A DNA stretch of 13,872 bases, from assembly GCA_029983625.1 (NCBI GenBank), contig JASBZF010000042.1:1-13872 (forward strand). The letters run 5' to 3'. The translations under genes were made by a program, and so were the position numbers. This DNA is from Pauljensenia sp. (GTDB lineage: Bacteria > Actinomycetota > Actinomycetes > Actinomycetales > Actinomycetaceae). The notes beneath the pieces were generated by a model. That model searched no databases. It worked only from the letters and a program-made list of their open reading frames with translations, and was not told where the DNA came from. The first letter of the stretch is position 1. Each line of letters begins with the position of its first letter. Of this stretch, positions 1 through 6,423 are shown in pieces.

Positions 1-339
1 AAGCAATACACGGTGCACGCAAGTACGCGAACCAACACACAAACCAAAAACACACCGAGATCAACCAAACACCACACAAAAACCAGAGGAAAGGTCTCCA
101 CGCTGTCAGGGGGCGAGCAGCAACGGCTTGCACTTGCTCGCTGTGTGCTTAAGCCCGGTGATCTTATCTTGGCAGACGAGCCTACAGGCGCACTGGACAG
201 GAAGTTGGCCGAACAAGTTCTGAGTGAATTGATCACTCTTCAGCATGAATACAACAAAACACTCATTGTGGTTACTCATGATCCATTCGTCGCTGAAAAC
301 TGTGACTCGATCCTGCACTTGGTTCCTGAGGCAGTCTAG
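1..339 (+). CDS. ABC transporter ATP-binding protein, C-terminal part (5' partial or truncated)
   Basis: This is the C-terminal half of an ABC ATPase. Visible motifs are the signature LSGGEQ (bases 103-120), Walker B with the catalytic Glu (LILADE, 163-180) followed by PTGALD as the D-loop region, and the switch histidine in VVTHD (His codon 277-279). Walker A and the Q-loop are absent. The frame is open back to base 1, so the gene may run in from outside the window, but residues before the signature motif (bases 1 to about 88) are a Thr/Lys/Asn/His-rich string with no ABC resemblance, so the gene may be truncated. The GTG at base 13 is only a formal start. Family knowledge: the ADEPTGALD and THDPFVA pattern fits MacB/LolD-like exporter ATPases, including those linked to lactococcin-972-type bacteriocin export. 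That assignment is an inference because no partner permease or bacteriocin gene is visible. Confidence 0.75.
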   Translation, partial: KQYTVHASTRTNTQTKNTPRSTKHHTKTRGKVSTLSGGEQQRLALARCVLKPGDLILADEPTGALDRKLAEQVLSELITLQHEYNKTLIVVTHDPFVAENCDSILHLVPEAV

Positions 340-588
340 GATCTCCTCGCCTTACCTGTGCCACAAGAGATAACGCATTTACACGGATAGCTCACTCTCA
401 TCATCCCATGACGTGCGACATCTCCACCATATGACACATAATGTCTGACTGGCACGGTTTAGGGGCTTTATTTGAGGAGGGGTTGACTTGTTGCATAGGT
501 GGGGGAGAGGAGAAGCAGTAATGAGAGCTGGCCATTTAAGATTGTACACGTGCGCTAGGGGCGATTTATGTGGGTTTGTGTTCAGGAC

Positions 589-630
589 GTGCTTGGTTTT
601 GTTGATGGTAGTAGCTGCCAAGTGGGGAAA
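589..630 (+). repeat. Imperfect direct repeat, copy A
   Basis: About 42 bases that match 717-759 at roughly 80% by eye. The shared landmarks are GTGCT, then GGTTTTGT, then GTAGCTGCCAA, then GAAA. The core TGGTAGTAGCT (606-616) also occurs in inverted orientation at 837-847. Both copies are followed downstream by GACTTGCAC, after 7 bases here and after about 26 bases in copy B. Confidence 0.6.
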
Positions 631-640
631 CACCCTGACT

Positions 641-676
641 TGCACGATTTACGGCTTCTGGAGCGACGGTCGTGCA
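641..676. repeat. Inverted repeat (7-bp arms, TGCACGA/TCGTGCA)
   Basis: A perfect 7-base inverted repeat (641-647 with 670-676) around a 22-base loop, directly after repeat copy A. No T-run follows, so it is not an obvious intrinsic terminator. It could be an RNA hairpin or a protein-binding site. Confidence 0.4.
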
Positions 677-716
677 GGTCACGTGTTCATGAGGTAAAAG
701 TGTGTCTGGTTGGGCT

Positions 717-759
717 GTGCTGGGTTTTGTGTGATAGTTAGTAGCTGCCAAATGAGAAA
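717..759 (+). repeat. Imperfect direct repeat, copy B
   Basis: Second copy of the repeat at 589-630, with the same GTAGCTGCCAA core (741-751) and the same upstream GGTTTTGT block. Differences are scattered substitutions and small indels, so this is an old or degenerating duplication rather than a fresh one. Confidence 0.6.
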
Positions 760-786
760 AGGTAAGGTATGAGCGGTGCTGTCGGG

Positions 787-812
787 ACTTGCACACTACC
801 AGCTAGGCAAGT
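787..812. repeat. Inverted repeat (6-bp arms, ACTTGC/GCAAGT)
   Basis: Perfect 6-base arms (787-792 and 807-812) with a 14-base loop. The left arm begins the same ACTTGCAC string that lies just inside the 641-676 element, which links it to the repeat cluster. Confidence 0.35.
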
Positions 813-836
813 TGTGGTGCGCTCAAGAGCCTTGAA

Positions 837-847
837 AGCTACTACCA
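837..847 (-). repeat. Inverted copy of repeat core
   Basis: AGCTACTACCA is the exact reverse complement of TGGTAGTAGCT at 606-616 in copy A. Eleven bases alone could be chance, but its position inside the same repeat cluster makes common origin plausible. Confidence 0.4.
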
Positions 848-907
848 GGAAAGCCGTGACAGACACTCACTGAGTAATCCTCAACAGAAAAGCTACAAAG
901 AGAGCAG

Positions 908-929
908 GCTTGCACTCGTAGTAGCAAGC
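908..929. repeat. Inverted repeat (6-bp arms, GCTTGC/GCAAGC)
   Basis: Perfect 6-base arms (908-913 and 924-929) with a 10-base loop that contains GTAGTA, again echoing the repeat core. It lies about 80 bases past the stop of the minus-strand IclR gene, but no clean T-tract follows on that strand, so a terminator role is weakly supported. Confidence 0.35.
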
Positions 930-1008
930 AAAAGTTCAATATAAGACCAACCTACAATGCGCATGACTTAAAACATTGATGCACACAAGATTTAAAAGAC
1001 ACGAACGC

Positions 1009-1743
1009 TCACAATTCCACGTCCTCAACGCTACGCAGAAAATCTGAAAGACGATTAGCAGCAGCAACCACCGAAGGCCCATGTTGACGCCCAGGCTGAC
1101 GCCCCATACGTTCAATCGGTCCCGAAACCGACAAAGCAGCTAAAACACGCCCGGAAGGACCGCGCACAGGAGCTGAAACAGAAGCAACACCAGCTTCGCG
1201 TTCGCCAACGGATTGAGCCCAGCCGCGACGTCGAACTTGAGAAAGGATCGTCGCATTAAAAGAAGCGCCGTATAAGCCGCGATGTAGACGATCAGGCTCT
1301 TCCCAGGCGAGGAGAACCTGAGCGGCAGAACCCGCCGACATCGACAAAGTGGCGCCGACGGGGATGGAGTCACGAAGCCCCATTTCCCGTTCGGAAGCGG
1401 CGACGCACACGCGGTAGTCACCTTGACGGCGGAAAAGTTGAGAAGACTCCTTCGTATGATCGCGAAGAGCCTGGAGAACCGGCATTGAAGCGGCGAGAAG
1501 CCTGTCCTCACCAGCTGAAGACGCGAGTTCTTGAAGACGAGGACCAAGAACAAAACGACCCTGCATATCGCGAGCAACCATGCGGTGATACTCGAGTGCG
1601 ACCGCGAGACGATGTGCTGTAGGACGAGCAAGACCGGTCGTCGAAACAAGCTGGGCTAGGGTCGCAGGACCGGCTTCGAGGGCGCTGAGAACCAGCGCCG
1701 CTTTGTCTAGTACGCCGACTCCGCTAGATGTCGAATCCTCCAT
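1009..1743 (-). CDS. ltbR: IclR-family transcriptional regulator (LtbR/NdgR-type, leucine regulon)
   Basis: A 244-residue regulator. The N-terminal part (about residues 10-65) is an IclR winged helix-turn-helix, with the recognition region around GLARPTAHRL and the wing around GRFVLGPRL. The rest (about 75-240) is the IclR effector-binding domain, ending in the conserved SVSGP stretch near the C-terminus. Length is normal for the family. It is divergent from leuC with 133 bases between. In Corynebacterium glutamicum LtbR, and in Streptomyces NdgR, an IclR protein in this position controls leuCD and related amino-acid genes; the assignment here rests on that synteny and on the sequence look. 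A near-perfect palindrome between the two genes is a likely site for this protein, implying control of leuCD and autoregulation. No strong Shine-Dalgarno precedes the ATG; a CAGACT box 8 bases upstream hints at a leaderless start. Confidence 0.88.
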   Translation of the reverse strand: MEDSTSSGVGVLDKAALVLSALEAGPATLAQLVSTTGLARPTAHRLAVALEYHRMVARDMQGRFVLGPRLQELASSAGEDRLLAASMPVLQALRDHTKESSQLFRRQGDYRVCVAASEREMGLRDSIPVGATLSMSAGSAAQVLLAWEEPDRLHRGLYGASFNATILSQVRRRGWAQSVGEREAGVASVSAPVRGPSGRVLAALSVSGPIERMGRQPGRQHGPSVVAAANRLSDFLRSVEDVEL

Positions 1744-1755
1744 GCCTCAAAAGTC

Positions 1756-1780
1756 TGCCATCTCATTACGTGAGATTGCA
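1756..1780. promoter_or_regulatory. Probable IclR/LtbR operator palindrome
   Basis: A 25-base palindrome with 10-base arms, one mismatched pair (positions 1759/1777) and a 5-base centre (TTACG, 1766-1770). The inner arms are ATCTCA (1760-1765) and TGAGAT (1771-1776). It sits between the divergent IclR gene and leuC, overlapping where the -35 regions of both genes would lie. This is the symmetry expected for a dimeric IclR regulator. The link to this specific protein is inferred from position. Confidence 0.65.
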
Positions 1781-1788
1781 AGTCTTCG

Positions 1789-1794
1789 TATAGT
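1789..1794 (+). promoter_or_regulatory. Probable leuC -10 box (TATAGT)
   Basis: TATAGT is the best -10 match in the intergenic region. With a 17-base spacer the -35 would fall at 1766-1771 (TTACGT), a poor match that lies inside the palindrome, fitting a repressible promoter. It implies a 5' leader of about 75 bases before leuC. Confidence 0.45.
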
Positions 1795-1876
1795 GGAACA
1801 ATCGACGATGGTCATAGAAGAGGGGAAAACACGTGCGAAGAACCCTCGTAATAGCCAGCGTTCGTAAGGAGGAACC

Positions 1877-3277
1877 ATGACCGGCACGATGGCCGAGAAG
1901 GTGTGGAATGACCACATCGTGAAGAAAGGCGAAGGCGCAGCTCCCGACCTCCTCTACATCGATCTTCACCTCGTTCATGAAGTGACGAGCCCCCAAGCTT
2001 TCGAAGGGCTTCGACTCGCCGGGCGACGTGTGCGTCGCCCGGACCTCACAATCGCGACCGAAGACCACAACACGCCGACCCTCGATATTGATATGCCAAT
2101 CGCGGACGAAACGAGCCGCACTCAGATCCACACACTGCGCTCTAACGCTAAAGAGTTCGGGATTCGTTTGCATTCCCTCGGCGATGCTGACCAGGGAATC
2201 GTTCATGTCGTCGGCCCACAGCTTGGCCTCACTCAGCCAGGTATGACAATCGTCTGCGGGGATTCACACACCTCAACTCACGGAGCCTTCGGGGCACTCG
2301 CCTTCGGTATCGGGACCAGTCAGGTCGAGCACGTCCTCGCTACCCAGACACTGCCGCTTGCTCCCTTTAAAACGATGGCAATCACCGTTAATGGTTCCTT
2401 ACCGGAAGGGTCAAGCGCGAAAGACATTATCCTCGCGGTCATCGCGAAGATCGGCACAGGCGGTGGCCAGGGGTACGTTCTGGAATATCGGGGTCAAGCC
2501 ATCCGTGAGCTTTCCATGGAAGGGCGCATGACGATCTGCAACATGTCCATTGAGGCCGGTGCTCGCGCAGGCATGGTCGCTCCCGATGAGACGACCTTCG
2601 CATACATCAAGGGCAGGCCCCATGCCCCTGAAGGTGAAGACTGGGAACGAGCCGTCGAATATTGGAGTTCTCTACGTTCTGACGATGATGCCGTCTTTGA
2701 TGCTGAAGTGATCCTTGAAGCGGCTGACATTGAACCTTTCGTCACGTGGGGGACCAATCCCGGTCAGGGTGTTCCTCTTTCCGCAGCGGTTCCCAACCCG
2801 GAAGATATCGCTGATGATACTCAGCGTCTTGCCGCTGAAAAAGCACTCGAATACATGGGCCTTGAAGCTGGAACCCCGATGCGTGATATCAAGGTGGACA
2901 CGGTGTTCCTCGGTTCTTGCACGAACGGACGAATCGAAGATTTGCGCGCAGCCGCAGCCGTCATTAAAGGACGGAAAAAAGCAGACTCTGTGCGGATGCT
3001 CGTCGTACCTGGTTCGGCCCGCGTGCGTATCCAAGCGGAAGCCGAAGGTCTCGATGCTATCTTTACCGAATTTGGCGCCGAATGGCGCAATGCAGGCTGT
3101 TCAATGTGTCTGGCTATGAACCCGGACAAACTTGCCGAGGGCGAACGCTCTGCCTCGACCTCGAACCGGAACTTTGAAGGTCGCCAAGGCAAAGGAGGAC
3201 GAACGCACCTCGTTTCTCCGCTTGTCGCTGCAGCTACCGCTGTGCGCGGCACGCTGTCAAGCCCAGCTGACCTTTAA
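1877..3277 (+). CDS. leuC: 3-isopropylmalate dehydratase, large subunit
   Basis: A 466-residue aconitase-family protein, full length for LeuC. With LeuD it isomerises 2-isopropylmalate to 3-isopropylmalate in cytosolic leucine biosynthesis. The three [4Fe-4S] ligand cysteines are visible: Cys348 in GSCTNGR, then Cys408 and Cys411 in AGCSMC. Substrate and fold motifs include TEDHN (61-65), CGDSHTSTHGAFGALAFGIG (127-146) and the C-terminal SNRNFEGRQG (429-438). The start is fixed by AAGGAGG at 1866-1872, four bases before the ATG. leuD follows 26 bases downstream with its own Shine-Dalgarno, so the two form an operon, probably repressed by the divergent IclR protein through the palindrome upstream. 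Confidence 0.98.
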   Translation: MTGTMAEKVWNDHIVKKGEGAAPDLLYIDLHLVHEVTSPQAFEGLRLAGRRVRRPDLTIATEDHNTPTLDIDMPIADETSRTQIHTLRSNAKEFGIRLHSLGDADQGIVHVVGPQLGLTQPGMTIVCGDSHTSTHGAFGALAFGIGTSQVEHVLATQTLPLAPFKTMAITVNGSLPEGSSAKDIILAVIAKIGTGGGQGYVLEYRGQAIRELSMEGRMTICNMSIEAGARAGMVAPDETTFAYIKGRPHAPEGEDWERAVEYWSSLRSDDDAVFDAEVILEAADIEPFVTWGTNPGQGVPLSAAVPNPEDIADDTQRLAAEKALEYMGLEAGTPMRDIKVDTVFLGSCTNGRIEDLRAAAAVIKGRKKADSVRMLVVPGSARVRIQAEAEGLDAIFTEFGAEWRNAGCSMCLAMNPDKLAEGERSASTSNRNFEGRQGKGGRTHLVSPLVAAATAVRGTLSSPADL

Positions 3278-3303
3278 GACGAGGATAGTGAAAGGAGCAC
3301 ATC

Positions 3304-3963
3304 ATGGAAAAGTTCACGACACACACCGGTATTGGCGTTCCCCTGCGTCGTTCAAATGTTGACACCGACCAGATCATTCCCGCTGTCTACCTGAAACGGA
3401 TCACACGCACAGGCTTTGAAGATGCACTCTTCGCAGCCTGGAGAAGCGATCCTGCATTCATCCTCAATCAAGATGCCTACCGAGAAGGTTCCGTGCTTGT
3501 AGCAGGCCCTGATTTCGGTACGGGCTCTTCGCGTGAGCACGCCGTATGGGCGCTGAAAGATTACGGTTTCCGCGTCATTCTCGCTCCGAAGTTCGCCGAC
3601 ATTTTCCGAGGGAACGCCGGTAAACAAGGAGTTGTGGCAGGTGTTATTTCGCAGGAAGATTGCGAGCAGCTGTGGAAGATCCTCGAAACAGATCCGGGCA
3701 CTGAAGTCACTGTCTGTCTGCAGACAAAAACTGTCAGCGCAGGGCCACTGACCTGTTCCTTCCAGATTGACGACTATGTTCGATGGATGCTCATGGAAGG
3801 GCTGGACGATATTGCCCTCACTCTTCGACAAGAAGAAGCGATTGCCGAATATGAGACGAAACGGCCTAGCTTCACACCGAAAACCTTGCCCGCGAAGCAC
3901 CTGCCAAAAGAAGAAGTCAGACCGGCCCGCCCGCTACCACTTCCTTCCCCCTGTCTTCGTTGA
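3304..3963 (+). CDS. leuD: 3-isopropylmalate dehydratase, small subunit
   Basis: A 219-residue swivel-domain partner of LeuC. The N-terminus has NVDTDQIIP (18-26), and the substrate-recognition loop is seen as DFGTGSSREHA (70-80). AAAGGAG at 3291-3297 precedes the ATG with good spacing. The core ends near RPSFTP, as in ordinary LeuD; after it comes a tail of about 25 residues rich in Pro, Lys and Arg (ending PLPLPSPCLR), which makes the protein longer than the roughly 200 residues usual for the family. The tail could be a real lineage extension or read-through after loss of an original stop codon. Confidence 0.97.
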   Translation: MEKFTTHTGIGVPLRRSNVDTDQIIPAVYLKRITRTGFEDALFAAWRSDPAFILNQDAYREGSVLVAGPDFGTGSSREHAVWALKDYGFRVILAPKFADIFRGNAGKQGVVAGVISQEDCEQLWKILETDPGTEVTVCLQTKTVSAGPLTCSFQIDDYVRWMLMEGLDDIALTLRQEEAIAEYETKRPSFTPKTLPAKHLPKEEVRPARPLPLPSPCLR

Positions 3964-4003
3964 ATTCTCACAAGTCGTAGATCGCATACTCTTCTGAGCT
4001 GTG

Positions 4004-4019
4004 GGAGACAAGACTCTCC
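4004..4019 (+). terminator. Weak hairpin after leuD
   Basis: GGAGA (4004-4008) pairs with TCTCC (4015-4019) over a 6-base loop, followed by TTCCTTC. The stem is short and the tail only pyrimidine-rich, so termination is uncertain. It is the only candidate in the 168-base gap between leuD and murA. Confidence 0.25.
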
Positions 4020-4131
4020 TTCCTTCACGAGGGCGGCACGCCTTGCCCTACAGTTGAACCCAGTGGGCCGGACAGGTGACCGACCCGTACCTTCGCGTTC
4101 AACGTGACAATCGACCGAGGAGACACACTTT

Positions 4132-5457
4132 ATGCACTCTGTGCTTCGAGTCGAAGGCGGTCATCCGCTTCAAGGAACCATTACGGTCAGGGGCGCGAAA
4201 AACTTCGTGCCGAAGGCGATGGTCGCCTCTTTACTGGGTGACGGGCCGTCGCAGTTGTCGAATGTCCCCCTGATCCGGGATGTTGATGTTGTCTCGGACC
4301 TGCTGGCGTTGCACGGTGCTGCGGTTGACTTTGACCAACAAACCGGAGTGATGTCCTTGGATCCAAGGAACGTCAGGGGAGCCTCACGCACAGACATCGA
4401 TTCTCTTGGGGGTACGTCACGGATCCCGATCCTTTTTTGCGGTCCGCTTCTTCATCACATCGGTGAAGCCTTCATCCCAGAACTGGGAGGATGCAACATC
4501 GGGGGTCGTCCGATTGACTTTCACCTCGATACTCTGCGTCATTTCGGGGCGATCGTTGATAAACGTTCGGATGGTATTCACATCAGGAAACCCCGTGAAG
4601 GTCTTCACGGTGCTGTCATTGATTTACCTTTCCCTTCCGTTGGAGCAACCGAACAGACTCTGCTGACCGCAGTGATGGCCGAGGGCGTCACCACCTTGAA
4701 AGGTGCAGCGGTCGAACCGGAAATTATGGACCTCATCAATGTGCTTCAGAAGATGGGGGCGATTATCTCAGTAAATACGGATCGAACAATCCTGATCGAA
4801 GGGGTCCCCGTTCTGCATGGGTATCGTCATACGGCACTTCCCGACAGGATTGAAGCGGCATCGTGGGGTGCAGCAGCTTTAGCAACCGGAGGAGATATCC
4901 GAGTTCTGGGAACTCGCCAGCCCGACATGACGACTTTCTTGAACACTTTCCGAAAAGTCGGCGGCGCCTTTGACATCGAGGACGAAGGTATTCGTTTCTA
5001 CCATCCGGGCGGCGCACTGAAGTCAATCGCCCTCGAAACTGCGGTGCATCCGGGTTTTATGACGGACTGGCAGCAGCCGCTCGTCGTCGCTCTCACCCAG
5101 GCACAGGGCCTGTCAATCGTTCACGAAACCGTGTACGAAAACCGCTTCGGTTTCACAAAAGCACTGCGGAAAATGGGGGCAACTATCCAGGTGTACCGCG
5201 AATGTCTTGGCGCTACTCCCTGCCGTTTCGGCGAGAGAAACTTCTTCCACTCAGCCGCTATTTCCGGTCCGACTCCGCTTCATGCCGCCGATATTGAAGT
5301 CCCTGATCTGCGAGGAGGCTTCTCGCACCTCATCGCAGCTTTAGCGGCGGCGGGCACGTCAACCGTGTCAGGGATCGACCTCATTTCGCGAGGATACGAG
5401 CATTTCACGACGAAACTCCACCAGCTCGACGCCAGAGTCGAGTACGTTGACGCATGA
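4132..5457 (+). CDS. murA: UDP-N-acetylglucosamine 1-carboxyvinyltransferase
   Basis: A 441-residue EPSP-synthase-fold enzyme that transfers enolpyruvate from PEP to UDP-GlcNAc, the committed step of peptidoglycan precursor synthesis in the cytosol. Key residues are present: Lys23-Asn24 in GAKN, the loop cysteine Cys121 in GGCNIGGRP with Arg126, Asp238 in PDRIE, Asp312 in GFMTDWQ, and the ENRF motif (336-339). Cys121 is the residue alkylated by fosfomycin; mycobacterial MurA has Asp there, so this one should be of the drug-sensitive type. GAGGAG at 4117-4122 sets the ATG. The stop codon overlaps the start of the next gene (ATGA, 5454-5457), suggesting translational coupling. Confidence 0.95.
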   Translation: MHSVLRVEGGHPLQGTITVRGAKNFVPKAMVASLLGDGPSQLSNVPLIRDVDVVSDLLALHGAAVDFDQQTGVMSLDPRNVRGASRTDIDSLGGTSRIPILFCGPLLHHIGEAFIPELGGCNIGGRPIDFHLDTLRHFGAIVDKRSDGIHIRKPREGLHGAVIDLPFPSVGATEQTLLTAVMAEGVTTLKGAAVEPEIMDLINVLQKMGAIISVNTDRTILIEGVPVLHGYRHTALPDRIEAASWGAAALATGGDIRVLGTRQPDMTTFLNTFRKVGGAFDIEDEGIRFYHPGGALKSIALETAVHPGFMTDWQQPLVVALTQAQGLSIVHETVYENRFGFTKALRKMGATIQVYRECLGATPCRFGERNFFHSAAISGPTPLHAADIEVPDLRGGFSHLIAALAAAGTSTVSGIDLISRGYEHFTTKLHQLDARVEYVDA

Positions 5458-6401
5458 GTTCTACATCCACAGTGCGTAAAGGCACACGCTCGCTGCACCT
5501 TTTCGTTTCTTCGATGTCGGCGGGCGGACGTTCCGTGACGGTCGGACCTTCGCTTGTACGCACGCTTCGTGCCGGAGGCTGGCAGGTGTCGGTCACCGTC
5601 ACCACTCAGTCCGACGATCCGGCGATGCTTGCTCAAGCTGCGCGCGCCGATGTGATCGCTGCCCTCGGTGGGGACGGCTTCATCTCTGCGATTGCACGCG
5701 GCTGTCACGAATCAGCTTCCCTTTTCGCTCCAATTCCCGGAGGTCGAGGCAATGACCTGTGTCGTGCTCTGGGAATCGGCGCAGATCCCCTCAATAGGGC
5801 GCGTGCCTTGGCGGAATTAGGGTTCATCACCGAGGAAACAGATCTTCTGCTCGCGCAGCGCACGAAACCCCTTGACGGCATGTGGGTCAGAGAAGAAGGT
5901 GCTCAAAGGCGCACCCTGGTTCTCGGAGTCGTGTCTATGGGGATTGATGCGCGGGCGAATGTTCTGGCAAATGAATCTTTCTTGACGAGCGGCCCCCTCG
6001 CCTACGGTTACGGCGCTTTTGCTGCACTCGCCTCTTTCAGACCCGTTCCAGTGAAAGCTCGAATTGACGGTAAAGAGCGTGATCTCACAGGTTGGCTTGC
6101 TTCAATCTCTAACTCGGGCAGGCTAGGTGGCGGCATCCAACTGGTGCCTCAATCGGACGTGCATGATGGAATCATGGAAGTCTGTCACGTGGGGACACTT
6201 CCTCTGCGAAGCGTCCTGAGCGCCCTCGTCACCGTTGTTGCGGGACGATCACGGGGGCACGAAAAAATCACGGTGGAGAACGCGCACACTGTTGAAGTAC
6301 ATGAACCGCTTGGTCTGCTTGCTATGGCTGACGGGGATCGTGTGGCCGAAGTGCCTTTCACGGTGACACGGGCGCCGCACGTCGTGGATGTTCTTCTGTG
6401 A
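5454..6401 (+). CDS. Diacylglycerol kinase-like lipid kinase (DAGK catalytic family)
   Basis: A 315-residue protein of the DgkB/YegS-type lipid kinase family, which phosphorylates diacylglycerol or related lipids at the inner membrane face. The nucleotide-binding loop is GGDGF (72-76), where most members have GGDGT, and the second motif is PGGRGND (95-101), where many have PGTGND. A C-terminal MADGDRV (about 291-297) matches the DGE-like motif. I recall the GGRGND form in actinobacterial members, so activity is plausible but the substrate is unknown. The ATG overlaps the murA stop by four bases and no separate Shine-Dalgarno is needed. Its position beside plsC and gpsA points to a role in recycling or supplying phosphatidic acid. 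A sphingoid- or polyprenol-type substrate cannot be excluded. Confidence 0.85.
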   Translation: MSSTSTVRKGTRSLHLFVSSMSAGGRSVTVGPSLVRTLRAGGWQVSVTVTTQSDDPAMLAQAARADVIAALGGDGFISAIARGCHESASLFAPIPGGRGNDLCRALGIGADPLNRARALAELGFITEETDLLLAQRTKPLDGMWVREEGAQRRTLVLGVVSMGIDARANVLANESFLTSGPLAYGYGAFAALASFRPVPVKARIDGKERDLTGWLASISNSGRLGGGIQLVPQSDVHDGIMEVCHVGTLPLRSVLSALVTVVAGRSRGHEKITVENAHTVEVHEPLGLLAMADGDRVAEVPFTVTRAPHVVDVLL

Positions 6402-6410
6402 ATGCGCGGC

Positions 6411-6416
6411 TAGACT
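6411..6416 (+). promoter_or_regulatory. -10 box (TAGACT) for a leaderless plsC-like mRNA
   Basis: TAGACT ends exactly 7 bases before the ATG at 6424, placing the expected transcription start at or next to the start codon. No Shine-Dalgarno is present between box and ATG, and no convincing -35 is seen. The same geometry recurs before three other genes here. Confidence 0.55.
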
Positions 6417-6423
6417 CCACGAC

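Larger units (their letters stand above)
340..1008. other. Gene-poor region with degenerate repeats and hairpins
   Basis: This 669-base stretch between the ABC fragment and the IclR gene has no ORF I can defend. Short ORFs on both strands (for example 488-697 plus and 566-796 minus) look like by-products of the repeats and resemble no family I know. The region contains an imperfect direct repeat pair (589-630 and 717-759), an inverted copy of the repeat core (837-847) and three small inverted repeats (641-676, 787-812, 908-929), each built around a CTTGC(A) motif. I recognise no RNA gene. It could be a decayed mobile or bacteriocin-related locus, or an array of structured RNA elements. Confidence 0.6.

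Noticed and set aside
488..697. 69-residue plus-strand ORF in the repeat region (and overlapping minus-strand ORFs 379-645 and 566-796).
   Set aside because: No recognisable domain, no convincing ribosome binding site, and the two minus-strand ORFs resemble each other only because they read through the direct repeat copies.
589..759. Possible CRISPR array.
   Set aside because: Only two imperfect copies about 128 bases apart, spacing and repeat identity unlike CRISPR, and no cas genes nearby.
1140..1649. 169-residue minus-strand ORF overlapping the IclR gene in another frame.
   Set aside because: The IclR frame shows a complete conserved protein; this one is a frame shadow.
1795..1876. Leucine attenuator, leader peptide or T-box in the leuC leader.
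   Set aside because: No run of Leu codons behind a start, no T-box motif and no terminator-antiterminator pair is visible in the ~80-base leader.
6388..6423. Upstream ATG start for the plsC-like gene.
   Set aside because: Overlaps the preceding gene, lacks a Shine-Dalgarno, and adds 12 unrelated residues; ATG 6424 has the 7-base-spaced -10 box.
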